Source of the DNA: Pseudooceanicola spongiae
GTDB lineage: Bacteria; Pseudomonadota; Alphaproteobacteria; Rhodobacterales; Rhodobacteraceae
DNA length: 64,000 nt
Assembly: GCF_014899185.1 (NCBI RefSeq)
Contig: NZ_CP045201.1
Location: 1,100,501-1,164,500 of the forward strand
Direction: 5' to 3'
The notes under the pieces: model-generated
Database searches by the model: none
Told to the model about the DNA's origin: nothing
The model's input: only the letters and a program-made list of their open reading frames with translations
Program-made: the position numbers and the translations under genes
Shown: positions 13,192-22,829 of the stretch, piece after piece
Position numbering within the stretch: position 1 is the first letter of the stretch
How the letters are laid out: every line of letters begins with the position of its first letter

Positions 13192-14553
13192 TCAGGGACA
13201 GAAGACATCATTTGTCAGCGCAAAGAGCATCACCCCGAGCACAATCGTCAGCCCGGCGAACATCAACACCCGCAGCGCGCGATCCGAAGGCGGACGGCCC
13301 GTGACGGCCTCATAGGCGTGAAACACCAGATGCCCGCCATCCAGCACGGGCACCGGGAACAGGTTCAGCAGGCCCACGCCCGTCGACAGCGCGGCGACGA
13401 ACCAGACGAAGCTGACCACACCCTGGCTGGCCATCGCGCCAGAGGTCTTGGCGATCCCGATCGGGCCGGTCATGTTGCAGGACGAAATCGCCCCCGTGGC
13501 AATATGGTAGAGCCCCGAGAGCGAACTGAGGATGACCTGCCAGGTCTGGATCAGACCGCCCTGAATGCTCTCGAACACGCCGACGCGGGTGGTGGCCAGC
13601 TCAAACGCCATGCCACCGGCGATGCCGATCCGCCATTCCGTGCGGAAACCGCCTGCGGGATTCGGCTCGTCCACACGACGCGGGGTCAGGGCGAATTTCA
13701 GCGCCTCGTCCGTTTCGGGACGCCAGACATCCAGCAGAAGCGGCGCGCCGCTGGAGGCCTCGACGCTGGTCTTGAGCTGCTCGAACGAAAAGATCGGCGC
13801 ACCGTCGATCGCTGTGATCACATCACCATTCTCAAGCCCGATGTCATAGGCGGCCGAGTTCGGCGACAGTTGAGTGATCACGGGCGGATAAGGATAGGGC
13901 CCCGGCACTGTCATCGTCTGACCGTCGCGGGCGATATCATAGTCGATCACCGGCGCCTTCGGCAGGCTGTCGCCAAACTGTGCCATGGCAGCGGAATCGC
14001 TGAACGCGGGCACGGCGACGCCGCCAATGGCGCGGATCTCGTCTCCGGCCCGCAGATCGGGTTGTTGCGGCGCACCGGCGACGGCCGGAAGAGGGCGCAT
14101 CGCACCGACGGTCATCGGCTCGGCCACGTCGCCACGGGCGAACAACAAGACCGCGAAAAGCACCGTCGAGAGGATGAAGTTGAACACCGGGCCGGCGGCG
14201 ACGGTCGCAGCGCGCGCCCAGAGCGGGGCACCCTGCATCGTGGCGCGGCGATCTTTCGCGCTCATCGCGCGGATCGCGTCGCCGTCACTGCCCGCCGAAG
14301 CCGGATCGGCGTCGCCGAGGAATTTCACATAGCCGCCAAAGGGAAGCGCCGCGAACTGCCAGCGGGTGCCATGCTTGTCGACGCGCGAAAACAGCACCGG
14401 GCCGAAGCCGAGCGAAAACACCTCGGCCTTGATGCCAGAGACGCGGCCGATGATGTAGTGACCGTATTCATGGATGGCCACGATGACCGAAAGCGCGACC
14501 ACGAAGGCCAGTAAGGTATAGAGCGTGCTGCCGAACTCTGGCAAAAAAGTCAT
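13192..14553 (-). CDS. rseP: Site-2 protease RseP (membrane zinc metalloprotease)
   Basis: RseP cleaves anti-sigma factors and leftover signal peptides inside the membrane. The 453-residue protein has the HEYGH zinc motif (H28, E29, H32) in the first membrane helix, a FGPVLF/GGYVKFLGD block, two periplasmic PDZ-like regions (about 160-315; DLRAGDEI and GLENGDVITAIDG) and the third zinc ligand in LFPVPVLDGGH, followed by the last membrane helices. The ATG at 14553 shares one base with the dxr TGA; a TTG one codon upstream is less likely. It lies between dxr and bamA as in most proteobacteria. Confidence 0.96.
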   Translation of the reverse strand: MTFLPEFGSTLYTLLAFVVALSVIVAIHEYGHYIIGRVSGIKAEVFSLGFGPVLFSRVDKHGTRWQFAALPFGGYVKFLGDADPASAGSDGDAIRAMSAKDRRATMQGAPLWARAATVAAGPVFNFILSTVLFAVLLFARGDVAEPMTVGAMRPLPAVAGAPQQPDLRAGDEIRAIGGVAVPAFSDSAAMAQFGDSLPKAPVIDYDIARDGQTMTVPGPYPYPPVITQLSPNSAAYDIGLENGDVITAIDGAPIFSFEQLKTSVEASSGAPLLLDVWRPETDEALKFALTPRRVDEPNPAGGFRTEWRIGIAGGMAFELATTRVGVFESIQGGLIQTWQVILSSLSGLYHIATGAISSCNMTGPIGIAKTSGAMASQGVVSFVWFVAALSTGVGLLNLFPVPVLDGGHLVFHAYEAVTGRPPSDRALRVLMFAGLTIVLGVMLFALTNDVFCP

Positions 14554-15737
14554 CAATTCATCCCTGCATTGGCAGTGTTGGACAGGCCTTCGGCGGCATA
14601 TATCCGGGCCATGTGGTCTACCGCCATGACGTTATCAAGGGTGAAACTGGCGTCGATCAAGGTCGCGTCGCCGTCAAGGCGATCAAGAACGCGCGAGACG
14701 AGGGTCGCCATGTCCATGAAACCGATGCGCCGGTCGATGAAAGCGTCGAGGGCCACCTCTTTGGCGGCGTTCATCGCCGCGCCGGACATGCCGCCCCTCT
14801 GCATCACCCGCTGCGCAATGGCGAGCGCCGGATAGCGGCCCGGTTCAGGCGCACGGAAGGTCAGGCTGGCAACACGGGCAAGGTCGAGGCGTTCGACGGG
14901 CAGCGTGACACGCTCGGGCCAGTTCAGCGCATAGCCGATGGCATGGCGCATATCCGGCGCCCCGAGATGCGCCAGGATGCCGCCGTCGACATGGCCGACC
15001 AAGGCGTGCACCAGGCTTTCGGGATGAATGAGGACCTCGATCTGATCCGGTCGAAGACCGAAGAACTCTTTGGCCTCAATGACTTCCAGCGCTTTGTTAA
15101 ACATGGAGGCGCTGTCGATGGTGATGCGCTGACCCATGTCCCAGTTGGGATGCGTGGCGGCCTGCTCGGGGGTCGCCTGCGCCAGTTTCTCGATCGGCCA
15201 GTCGCGGAATGCCCCCCCCGAGGCGGTCAGGATGACACGTTCGACACTGTCGATGGAGTCGCCCTGAAGCGCCTGAAAGACGGCGGAATGTTCGCTGTCG
15301 ACGGGCAGCAAAGTAGCGTCATGACGCGCGGCCTCGGCCATGACCAGCGGGCCGGCGCAGACCAGGCTCTCCTTGTTGGCCAGAGCCAGAGTGCCGCCAT
15401 TTTTCAACGCGGCAAGGCCGGGCGCAAGGCCCGCAGCCCCGACAATCGCCGACATCACCAGATCGGCCGGGCGTGCCCCTGCGTCATGGATGGCCTGCGT
15501 GCCCGCTGCAACCTCGATCCCGCTGCCAGACAGGGCCTCGCGCAGATCGGACAGACGATCCTCATGGGCGGTGACGGCCATGCGGGCGTTCAGAGCGATG
15601 GCATCGCGGGCCAGCTGGGCGATGTTGTGCCCGCCGGTCAGCGCCTCGACCGCAAAGGCGTCGGGGCGGCGGGCAATGAGGTCGATTGTGCTCTGCCCGA
15701 TAGACCCGGTGGCCCCGAGAATCGAAATGCGTCGCAT
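14553..15737 (-). CDS. dxr: 1-deoxy-D-xylulose-5-phosphate reductoisomerase
   Basis: Dxr (IspC) makes MEP from DXP with NADPH, the committed step of non-mevalonate isoprenoid synthesis. 394 residues. Seen: the NADPH-binding GATGSIGQSTIDL at residues 8-20, LALANKESLVCAG, the metal/substrate motif VDSEHSAVFQ, TASGGAFRDWP, SMFNKALEVIEA and IHPESLVH. It lies three bases after cdsA and overlaps rseP by one base. It supplies isoprenoid precursors used by UppS in the same cluster. Confidence 0.97.
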   Translation of the reverse strand: MRRISILGATGSIGQSTIDLIARRPDAFAVEALTGGHNIAQLARDAIALNARMAVTAHEDRLSDLREALSGSGIEVAAGTQAIHDAGARPADLVMSAIVGAAGLAPGLAALKNGGTLALANKESLVCAGPLVMAEAARHDATLLPVDSEHSAVFQALQGDSIDSVERVILTASGGAFRDWPIEKLAQATPEQAATHPNWDMGQRITIDSASMFNKALEVIEAKEFFGLRPDQIEVLIHPESLVHALVGHVDGGILAHLGAPDMRHAIGYALNWPERVTLPVERLDLARVASLTFRAPEPGRYPALAIAQRVMQRGGMSGAAMNAAKEVALDAFIDRRIGFMDMATLVSRVLDRLDGDATLIDASFTLDNVMAVDHMARIYAAEGLSNTANAGMN

Positions 15738-15740
15738 GTG

Positions 15741-16529
15741 TTATCCTACGATGAAGAACAGCCCCGTCCAGGGTCCGGTGATCAGCAGCATCAGCGAGGC
15801 GCCGAGCATCCCGTCAAAGCGGTCCAGCAAACCGCCGTGCCCGGGGATCAGGTTCGAGCTGTCCTTGACCCCAACGCGGCGCTTGGCGGCGCTTTCGGCC
15901 ATGTCGCCCATTTGCGACGCCATCGAGAGAGCGACAGAAATGCCAGCCATCTGAATACCTTCGCCGGTCCAGATGCCGAAGATGATGCCGACCACGGCAG
16001 CAGCAATCCAGCCCGCAATCGTGCCGGACCAGGTCTTTTTCGGGCTGACGCGGGGCCAGAACTTGGGCCCGCCGATCATGCGGCCTGCGAAATAGCCCGC
16101 GATGTCGGTCACGACGACGACCGCCACCAGCCAACCCAGCCAGATGATCCCCTGATCATCGCGCAGACGCACCATGCCGTAGCCCGACAACAGGATCATC
16201 GCGCAGAAGGTCAGGAACATCGTCCGCCGGTGCGGCACGAGAGAGATCCCGACCATCGAGGGCGCGAGCAGGAATGGTAGCGCCAGCCCGCCCGGCAGAT
16301 ACAGCGCCAGCGCCAGACAAAGCGCGGCAATACCGCCCATCTGCAGCGGCATCATCTTGTTTTCGGGCGCGATCATGCGCGCCAGTTCCCACACCATGCC
16401 GCCGGAAATCAGCGCCAGAGAGATGCGGAACCAGTTGCCGCCGACCCAGATCAGCGCCAGGCCGATCAGAACCATCGCCACACCAGACGCCATACGCGGC
16501 GCGAGATCGGACCAGTTGCGTTGTGTCAT
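15741..16529 (-). CDS. cdsA: Phosphatidate cytidylyltransferase CdsA
   Basis: CdsA converts phosphatidic acid and CTP to CDP-diacylglycerol, the precursor of all phospholipids. 262 residues with about seven hydrophobic helices from residue 12 on. The family signature is present near the C-terminus: SQMGDMAESAAKRRVGVKD followed by SSNLIPGHGGLLDRFDG, with the metal-binding aspartates. The start is 18 bases after the uppS stop; dxr follows three bases downstream. Slightly short but within the family range. Confidence 0.95.
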   Translation of the reverse strand: MTQRNWSDLAPRMASGVAMVLIGLALIWVGGNWFRISLALISGGMVWELARMIAPENKMMPLQMGGIAALCLALALYLPGGLALPFLLAPSMVGISLVPHRRTMFLTFCAMILLSGYGMVRLRDDQGIIWLGWLVAVVVVTDIAGYFAGRMIGGPKFWPRVSPKKTWSGTIAGWIAAAVVGIIFGIWTGEGIQMAGISVALSMASQMGDMAESAAKRRVGVKDSSNLIPGHGGLLDRFDGMLGASLMLLITGPWTGLFFIVG

Positions 16530-16546
16530 GCGTGAGCCTTTCGCCC

Positions 16547-17278
16547 CTAGCCTTTTGCCCCACCGAAACGGCGGTCACGGCTGGCATAGCTGGCGACAAG
16601 GCCCGCCAGCACGTCGGGGGTAAAGTCAGGCCAGAGTGTATCAGTGAATTCATATTCCGCATAGGCAGACTGCCAGAGCAGAAAGTTCGAGATCCGGGCC
16701 TCGCCACTGGTGCGGATCACCAAGTCGGGATCGGGCAGCACGCAGGTGTCGAGGTATTTCGGCAAGGTCTCTTCGTCGATCGCACTGGGGTCGAGCCGCC
16801 CGGCCGCCACATCTTCGGCCAGCCGCTTGGTGGCGCGGGCGACTTCGTCACGGCCACCGTAGTTCAGGGCGATGGTCAGGTTGGTCCCGGTGCAGCCCGC
16901 CGTCATTTCCTCAAGCTCGTCCATCAGGGCCTGAAGTTTGCGATCCAGTCCCGGCCGGTCGCCGATGAAGCGCACGCAGACGTTCTGTTCGCGCAGCGCG
17001 CGGGCTTCCCTGCGGATGTAGGAGCGAAACAGGCTCATCAGGCCCGCGACCTCGATCTGGGTACGCTTCCAGTTCTCGGTCGAAAAAGCGAAGATCGTCA
17101 GATACTTGACGCCAAGGCTCGGGCAGGCTTCGACGATCTCGCGCACGCGACGCGCACCGGCGTGATGCCCGAACAAGCGCGGACGGCCACGCATCTTGGC
17201 CCAGCGGCCATTGCCATCCATGATAATGGCGACATGGCGCGGCCCCAAGGGGGCGACGGAGGCTTCATCCTGCGCCAT
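16547..17278 (-). CDS. uppS: Undecaprenyl diphosphate synthase (isoprenyl transferase) UppS
   Basis: A cis-prenyltransferase that extends FPP with eight IPP units to the C55 carrier lipid needed for peptidoglycan and O-antigen. 243 residues from the ATG at 17278, chosen because an AAAGGAG Shine-Dalgarno precedes it; a longer in-frame reading runs into frr. Catalytic D21 sits in IIMDGNGRWAK, then FGHHAGARRV, FAFSTENWKR, GDR, NYGGRDE and the PDPDLVIRTSGEARISNF end motif. Lies between frr and cdsA. Confidence 0.96.
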   Translation of the reverse strand: MAQDEASVAPLGPRHVAIIMDGNGRWAKMRGRPRLFGHHAGARRVREIVEACPSLGVKYLTIFAFSTENWKRTQIEVAGLMSLFRSYIRREARALREQNVCVRFIGDRPGLDRKLQALMDELEEMTAGCTGTNLTIALNYGGRDEVARATKRLAEDVAAGRLDPSAIDEETLPKYLDTCVLPDPDLVIRTSGEARISNFLLWQSAYAEYEFTDTLWPDFTPDVLAGLVASYASRDRRFGGAKG

Positions 17279-17342
17279 ATGCACTCCTTTCAAGGCCGAC
17301 CTCCCCTCATGCAGCGGATGAGAGGAGGACCAGCGTGCCGTC

Positions 17343-17906
17343 TCAGACTTGCATGATCTCAGCTTGCTTGGTGTCAAGCGTCTCGTCGACCTTGGAAATA
17401 TAGCTGTTGGTCAGATCCTGAACGGTCTGTTCCCAAAACTTCTGATCGTCCTCGGACAGGCTGTCCGCCTTGGCCTTCTTGATCTGGTCCATGCCATCAC
17501 GGCGCAGGTTGCGGATCGAGACGCGGCAATGTTCGGCGTATTGCGCGGCGACCTTGGTCAGCTCGCGGCGGCGCTCTTCGTTCAGCTCGGGGATCGGCAG
17601 CATGATGATCGTGCCGTTCATCTGCGGGTTGATCCCGAGGCCGCTTTCACGGATGGCTTTCTCGACCTTGTTCACAAGGCCTTTATCCCAGACGTTGATC
17701 GTGACCATCCGCGGTTCCGGCACGTTGACCGTGCCGACCTGGTTGATCGGGGTCGGGCTGCCATAAGCGTCCACCATGATCGGTTCCAGCATCGAGCCAG
17801 AGGCCCGGCCCGTCCGCAACGAGGCGAATTCGGTTCTGAGGCTGGCAATAGCACCGTCCATGCGACGGGACAGGTCATCTGTATCCAGCTCGAAATCATC
17901 AGCCAT
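17343..17906 (-). CDS. frr: Ribosome recycling factor
   Basis: RRF, with EF-G, splits post-termination ribosomes. 187 residues, the normal length, forming a three-helix bundle with an inserted small domain. Typical blocks: [64 protein letters not shown] and [20 protein letters not shown]. It follows pyrH by 163 bases, with a strong hairpin in the gap, and precedes uppS. Confidence 0.97.
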   Translation of the reverse strand: MADDFELDTDDLSRRMDGAIASLRTEFASLRTGRASGSMLEPIMVDAYGSPTPINQVGTVNVPEPRMVTINVWDKGLVNKVEKAIRESGLGINPQMNGTIIMLPIPELNEERRRELTKVAAQYAEHCRVSIRNLRRDGMDQIKKAKADSLSEDDQKFWEQTVQDLTNSYISKVDETLDTKQAEIMQV

Positions 17907-18038
17907 TTGTCATTCCCTCAAGTCGTCTTTTCCGGTGCACCTATATCGCGACCGGGCGGAGTTTGTATAGTCTGCGGGCCGCAATTTGCGCGTGCGCCAA
18001 CATCAGCTCACAGCGCGTTTGCGCGGCCAGGCGCGGAA

Positions 18039-18059
18039 GGCCAGCCACAGCGGCTGGCC
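18039..18059. other. Hairpin between pyrH and frr
   Basis: GGCCAGCC (18039-18046) and GGCTGGCC (18052-18059) form a perfect 8-bp stem with loop ACAGC, 11 bases after the pyrH stop. No U-tract follows on the minus strand, so it more likely attenuates or stabilises the pyrH message than terminates it fully. Confidence 0.5.
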
Positions 18060-18069
18060 CATCATGTGA

Positions 18070-18798
18070 TTAATCCTGAACCTTCGTGTAGGTTCCCTGC
18101 CCCGACAGGATGCCACGGAACCCACCCGGTTCGTCCAGCGAAAAGACGATGATAGGTTTACGGTTGTCGCGCGCCAGAGCGATCGCCGAGGCGTCCATGA
18201 CATTGAGGTGCTTGGCCAGCACTTCGTCGTAGGTCACGGTGTCATAGCGTTTCGCGTCGTCGTGCTTCATCGGGTCCTTGTCGTAGACGCCATCGACCTT
18301 GGTGCCCTTGAAGATCGCTTCGCAGGCCATTTCGTTGGCGCGCAGCGTCGCGGCAGTGTCGGTGGTGAAATACGGGTTGCCGGTGCCGGCCGCAAAGATG
18401 CAGACGCGCTTTTTCTCAAGGTGGCGCACGGCGCGACGGCGGATGTAGGGCTCGGCCACTTCATCCATGCGGATGGCGCTGATCACACGGGTGAAGACAC
18501 CGATTTCCTCAAGCGAGGATTGCATCGCCAGCGCGTTCATCACAGTCGCCAGCATGCCCATGTAATCCGCCGTGGTGCGTTCCATGCCCTGTGCGGAGCC
18601 TGCGAGACCGCGGAAGATATTGCCGCCGCCGATCACCATGCAGATCTCGACACCCATGTCGCGCACCGACTTCACTTCGTTGGCGATACGCTCAACCGTG
18701 GGGGGATGCAGACCGTAGCCCTGCGGGCCCATCAGGGCCTCGCCTGATATTTTCAGCATGACCCGCTTGTAAGTGGGCTCCTGAACACTTTCGGGCAT
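18070..18798 (-). CDS. pyrH: UMP kinase PyrH
   Basis: PyrH phosphorylates UMP to UDP and is allosterically controlled by GTP and UTP. 242 residues from the ATG at 18798, which has an AGGAG six bases upstream; the ATG at 18813 lacks one. Amino-acid-kinase fold blocks: [50 protein letters not shown], and [21 protein letters not shown] near the C-terminus. It heads the envelope cluster and diverges from miaA. Confidence 0.97.
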   Translation of the reverse strand: MPESVQEPTYKRVMLKISGEALMGPQGYGLHPPTVERIANEVKSVRDMGVEICMVIGGGNIFRGLAGSAQGMERTTADYMGMLATVMNALAMQSSLEEIGVFTRVISAIRMDEVAEPYIRRRAVRHLEKKRVCIFAAGTGNPYFTTDTAATLRANEMACEAIFKGTKVDGVYDKDPMKHDDAKRYDTVTYDEVLAKHLNVMDASAIALARDNRKPIIVFSLDEPGGFRGILSGQGTYTKVQD

Positions 18799-18839
18799 GT
18801 TGCACTCCTGCATGACGGGGTAATAGGATCGGGCGCAAA

Positions 18840-19784
18840 ATGTCGCAAAAGCCGGTCAGGTTCAATGCGCGAAATGGCCTGACCGAGAGGAGAACGAGCG
18901 TTTTGCAGATCAACCGGCCCTTGGGCCTTTCCGTGGAGCGCCCGATACTTATTGCCGGGCCGACCGCATCGGGCAAATCCGCGCTCGCCATGCAGATCGC
19001 CGAACAGGACGGCGGGATCATCGTCAATGCCGATGCGATACAGGTCTATGCCAACTGGCGCGTGCTGACTGCGCGCCCCAGTCTGGCGGATGAAGCGGCC
19101 TTGCCACACAGGCTGTTCGGCCATGTAGCGGGCGATCACAGCTACAGTGTCGGGGAATGGCTGCGCGAGGTCGAGGCGCTGCTGAACGGCCCTGATCGGC
19201 TGATCATCATCGGCGGAACCGGCCTCTATTTCCGCGCTCTGACCGAAGGTCTGGCCGAGATCCCGGCGATTCCGCAGGACGTGCGCGCGGCGGGCGATGC
19301 GTTGCGTAAAGATGGGGCACTTGCACAGATGCGCGCCGAGGTTGATCCCGCCAGCGCCGCCCGCATCGACATGGCCAATCCCGCCCGCGTGCAGCGCGCC
19401 TGGGAGGTGCTGCGCGCCACAGGACGCGGCATTGCCGATTGGCAGGACGCAACCCCTGCCCCGCTGTTGCCCGACAGCAGAACCGAGCGGCTGGTGCTGG
19501 AGGCGCCGAAAGACTGGCTGAGCCCGCGAATCGCGCAGCGATTTGATCTGATGATGGAGGGCGGCGCGCTGGAGGAAGCCCGCGCCAACCTGCCCCACTG
19601 GGACGCCAGCCTGCCCTCGAACAAGGCCATCGGCGCACCGGAACTGATTGCGCATCTGCGGGGTGAGATGACGCTGGCGCAGGCCCGCGACGCCTCGGTG
19701 ATTGCGACGCGTCAGTTTGCCAAGCGCCAGCGGACGTGGTTTCGCGCCCGGATGTCGCACTGGCGCGCAATCGCGATGGGATGA
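18840..19784 (+). CDS. miaA: tRNA dimethylallyltransferase MiaA
   Basis: MiaA prenylates A37 of tRNAs reading UNN codons using DMAPP. Motifs: P-loop [46 protein letters not shown], and the C-terminal [14 protein letters not shown]. From the ATG at 18840 it has 314 residues. A TTG at 18903, preceded at good spacing by GAGAGGAGAA, would remove 21 residues that lie before the conserved region and may be the true start. It is divergent from pyrH with a 41-base gap from the ATG. Confidence 0.94.
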   Translation: MSQKPVRFNARNGLTERRTSVLQINRPLGLSVERPILIAGPTASGKSALAMQIAEQDGGIIVNADAIQVYANWRVLTARPSLADEAALPHRLFGHVAGDHSYSVGEWLREVEALLNGPDRLIIIGGTGLYFRALTEGLAEIPAIPQDVRAAGDALRKDGALAQMRAEVDPASAARIDMANPARVQRAWEVLRATGRGIADWQDATPAPLLPDSRTERLVLEAPKDWLSPRIAQRFDLMMEGGALEEARANLPHWDASLPSNKAIGAPELIAHLRGEMTLAQARDASVIATRQFAKRQRTWFRARMSHWRAIAMG

Positions 19785-19787
19785 GCC

Positions 19788-19828
19788 TGCGACACAGGTT
19801 TGCACTTGCGCTTGAAGGCCGTGTCGCA
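19788..19828 (+). terminator. Possible terminator/inverted repeat after miaA
   Basis: TGCGACAC (19788-19795) pairs with GTGTCGCA (19821-19828), four bases after the miaA stop, followed by TTTC. The 25-base loop is long and the T-run short, so this is a weak candidate. The rest of the 229-base gap to the next gene holds its presumed promoter, but no convincing -35/-10 pair was found. Confidence 0.3.
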
Positions 19829-20013
19829 TTTCAATCATGAAACTGTCGCAATCACACGACCTGCGCGCGGTAGCTGAGAGGTGTGACGCGTCATTTTGCG
19901 GCCCCCTTAGCGCAAAAGAGGCAGATCAGGGCCAGTGGGCCGAAATAGTTCAGGATTTTGCGGCCAGTCGCTCTAGAGTTCCGGTCAGTGAAAAAGGTTA
20001 CAGGGAGAATAGC

Positions 20014-21657
20014 ATGACGTATCGCAACACCCCGCTGGGACGGGTCCACCCGGCGGCCAGCATGTACGCCGAGGAATTCAAGGCCGGCAAGCTGAGCCGC
20101 CGTGAGTTTCTGACCCGCGCCTCTGCTCTCGGCGTTGCCACCTCGACCGCCTATGCCCTTGGCGGGATCACGCAGGCGGCACAGGCCCAGACGGCCGAGC
20201 CGAAGATGGGCGGCACCCTGCGCATGAACATGCAGACCAAGGCGCTGAAGGACCCGCGCAGCTTTGACTGGTCTGAAATGGCCAACTTTGCCCGGGGCTG
20301 GCTGGAGTATCTGGTCGAATACCAGAAAGACGGCTCCTTCGATCCGATGCTGCTGGAGAGCTGGGACGTCAACGACGACGCCACCGAATATGTGCTGCAC
20401 GTCCGCCCCGGTGTGACCTGGAACAACGGCGATCCCTTCACCGCCGAAGACGTCGCCTTCAACATTGCCCGCTGGTGCGAAGCCAATGCCGAGGGCAACT
20501 CGATGGCGTCGCGCATGACCTCGCTGATCGACGAGGCCACAGGCGTGGCGCGCGAAGGCGCGATCCTCGTCGAGGACGAGCATACGGTGAAGCTGGTCTG
20601 CTCAGTGCCCGATGTCACCGTGATTGCGACCTTCGCCGACTACCCCGCCTCGATCGTGCACCAAGGCTATGACGGCGGTGATCCTTCGGCCAACCCCATC
20701 GGCACCGGCCCCTTCCTGCCCGAAACCAACGAGGTGGGCGTCAAGCAGGTGCTGGTCAAGAACACCGAACACACATGGTGGGGCACCGGCGCCTATCTGG
20801 ACCGGATCGAGTTCATCGACTTCGGCTCGGACATGGCCTCCTGGGTGGCAGCGGCGGATGCGGATGAGATCGATCTGACCTATCAGTCGACCGGCGAATT
20901 CATCGAAGTGCTGAGCGCCATGGGCTGGAAACAGTCCGAAGCGATCACTGCTGCGACGCTGGCGATCCGCTTCAACCAGACGCAGGCACCCTACGACAAT
21001 GTTGCGGTGCGTCAGGCGCTGGCGATGGCGGTCGACAACTCGGTCGTGCTGGAGCTGGGCTATGCCGGTTACGGTACCGTGGCGGAAAATCACCACGTCT
21101 GCCCGGTCCACCCCGATTACGCCGCGATCCCGGCAATCCCCACGGACACCGACAAGGCCAAGGCGATGCTGGCCGAGGCCGGGCACGCCGATACCGTATT
21201 CGAGCTGATCTCGATCGACGACCAGTGGATCTCGGAAACCTGTGACGCGGTGGCGGCGCAGGTGCGTGACGCGGGCATCAACATCGAACGCAAGATCCTG
21301 CCCGGCTCGACCTTCTGGAACGACTGGCTGTCCTATCCGTGGTCCGCAACCGACTGGGCGATGCGCCCGCTTGGCGTGCAGGTGCTGGCGCTGGCCTATA
21401 AATCCGGTGTGCCGTGGAATGAATCCGCCATGGCCAACCCCGAGTTCGACGCGCTGCTGGCCGAGGCCCTGTCGATTGCCGATGCTGAAAAGCGTAAAGT
21501 CGTGATGGCCAAGCTGGAACAGATCATGCTGGACGAGGGCGTGATGATCCAACCCTACTGGCGCTCGCTTTACAACCACGCCAAGCCCGAGGTGATGGGG
21601 ACCGACATGCACCCCTCGATCGAGCTGCATCACTACAAGTGGTGGATCGACGCCTGA
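20014..21657 (+). CDS. Peptide/opine-type ABC transporter substrate-binding protein (Tat-exported)
   Basis: Family 5 extracellular solute-binding protein (SBP_bac_5), which delivers oligopeptides, opines, nickel chelates or similar ligands to an ABC importer. 547 residues from the ATG at 20014, with GGGAG upstream. A twin-arginine signal is clear: SRREFL at 28-33, a hydrophobic stretch to about 52 and AQA near 56-58. The mature part starts [26 protein letters not shown] and [10 protein letters not shown] are family blocks. First gene of a four-gene operon with two permeases and a fused ATPase. The ligand cannot be told from sequence alone. Confidence 0.9.
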   Translation: MTYRNTPLGRVHPAASMYAEEFKAGKLSRREFLTRASALGVATSTAYALGGITQAAQAQTAEPKMGGTLRMNMQTKALKDPRSFDWSEMANFARGWLEYLVEYQKDGSFDPMLLESWDVNDDATEYVLHVRPGVTWNNGDPFTAEDVAFNIARWCEANAEGNSMASRMTSLIDEATGVAREGAILVEDEHTVKLVCSVPDVTVIATFADYPASIVHQGYDGGDPSANPIGTGPFLPETNEVGVKQVLVKNTEHTWWGTGAYLDRIEFIDFGSDMASWVAAADADEIDLTYQSTGEFIEVLSAMGWKQSEAITAATLAIRFNQTQAPYDNVAVRQALAMAVDNSVVLELGYAGYGTVAENHHVCPVHPDYAAIPAIPTDTDKAKAMLAEAGHADTVFELISIDDQWISETCDAVAAQVRDAGINIERKILPGSTFWNDWLSYPWSATDWAMRPLGVQVLALAYKSGVPWNESAMANPEFDALLAEALSIADAEKRKVVMAKLEQIMLDEGVMIQPYWRSLYNHAKPEVMGTDMHPSIELHHYKWWIDA

Positions 21658-21665
21658 TCCATTTG

Positions 21666-21695
21666 CCGGGGCCGCCCTCTGAGGGGTGGCCCCGG
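21666..21695 (+). other. Intercistronic hairpin after the binding-protein gene
   Basis: CCGGGGCC (21666-21673) pairs with GGCCCCGG (21688-21695), with further CCCTC/GGGG pairing inside. It starts nine bases after the stop codon. No T-run follows directly. This position is typical of elements that protect the binding-protein mRNA and keep it in excess over the permeases. Confidence 0.55.
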
Positions 21696-21771
21696 TGCCT
21701 TTCGTGCCTCCACCACCTGCGGACGCCAAAACAATAAGGGGCCTCTGACGCCCCACTGACAGGGACAGTGC

Positions 21772-22815
21772 ATGCTCTTCTTCCTCCTGCGACGGACGGC
21801 GACGATGATTCTGACGGCGCTCTGCCTTAGCTTCATCGTGTTTTACCTGACCAACCTGCCGCCCAACCTTGAAAAGGTGGCGAAGTTTCAGGGCAACAGC
21901 CGGATGACCGACGAAGAGGTCGACCGGTGGCTGGAGCATAATGGGTTCACGCAGCCGACCTATGTGCGCTACGGCGAATGGCTGGGCGTCAAACCCGGCT
22001 GGACAGATCTGCGCGATGGCAAGCTCAGCGGGCGCTGCATCGGCGCCGAGATGACCAAAGAGACCGCGCCGCGCTTCTGCGGCATCCTGCAGGGCAACTG
22101 GGGCACCAGCACGGTGTTTCGCGAAGACGTCAGCCATATCGTGGCGGTGCGCATGGCGCAGACCGGCAAGCTGATGTTCTGGGTGATGCTGCTGATGGTG
22201 CCGATGGCGCTGCTGATCGGGGTGCTGGCGGGGATGCGCGAGGGGTCCAAGCTCGACCGTGCGCTGTCGACGTTTTCGATCATGACGACGGCAACGCCGG
22301 AATATGTTTCGGGGGTCATCCTGATCGCGGTCTTTGCCTCATCCACCGTGGGGTTGAAATGGTTCAAGGGCACGGCAACCTCGGCCATGGACGGCGCGAA
22401 TTTCGAGAACTTCTTTCTGCCGGTGCTGACCATCGCGCTTTACGGCACGGGCTACGTGGCGCGGATGACACGGGCCTCGATGGCTGAGGTGATGACGGCG
22501 CAATATGTGCGCACCGCCCGGCTCAAGGGGGTGTCGTTTCGCAATATCGTGCTGAAACATGCCCTGAGGAACGCGCTGATCGCACCCTTTACGGTGATCA
22601 TGCTGCAGTTTCCCTGGTTGCTGAACGGCGTGGTAATCGTCGAGACTCTGTTCAACTTCAAGGGATTGGGCTGGGCTTTGGTGCAGGCCGCTGGCAATAA
22701 CGACATCGACCTGCTGCTGGGCATATCGGTGGTTTCGGTGATCGTGGTTCTGGTGACGCAGCTGATCTCGGACATCGGCTACGTCTATCTGAATCCACGC
22801 ATCCGGATGTCCTGA
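21772..22815 (+). CDS. ABC transporter permease, DppB type
   Basis: Inner-membrane permease of the peptide/opine importer. 347 residues. One N-terminal membrane helix (about 8-28) is followed by a long presumably periplasmic region (about 30-125) with two cysteines about 15 residues apart (GRCIG and FCGIL). Then come helices from about 137 and the coupling EAA-like loop TARLKGVSFRNIVLKHALRNA typical of the BPD_transp_1 family. It ends DIGYVYLNPRIRMS. It lies 114 bases after the binding-protein gene and 14 bases before the second permease. Confidence 0.9.
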   Translation: MLFFLLRRTATMILTALCLSFIVFYLTNLPPNLEKVAKFQGNSRMTDEEVDRWLEHNGFTQPTYVRYGEWLGVKPGWTDLRDGKLSGRCIGAEMTKETAPRFCGILQGNWGTSTVFREDVSHIVAVRMAQTGKLMFWVMLLMVPMALLIGVLAGMREGSKLDRALSTFSIMTTATPEYVSGVILIAVFASSTVGLKWFKGTATSAMDGANFENFFLPVLTIALYGTGYVARMTRASMAEVMTAQYVRTARLKGVSFRNIVLKHALRNALIAPFTVIMLQFPWLLNGVVIVETLFNFKGLGWALVQAAGNNDIDLLLGISVVSVIVVLVTQLISDIGYVYLNPRIRMS

Positions 22816-22829
22816 GGAGGATCGACACC

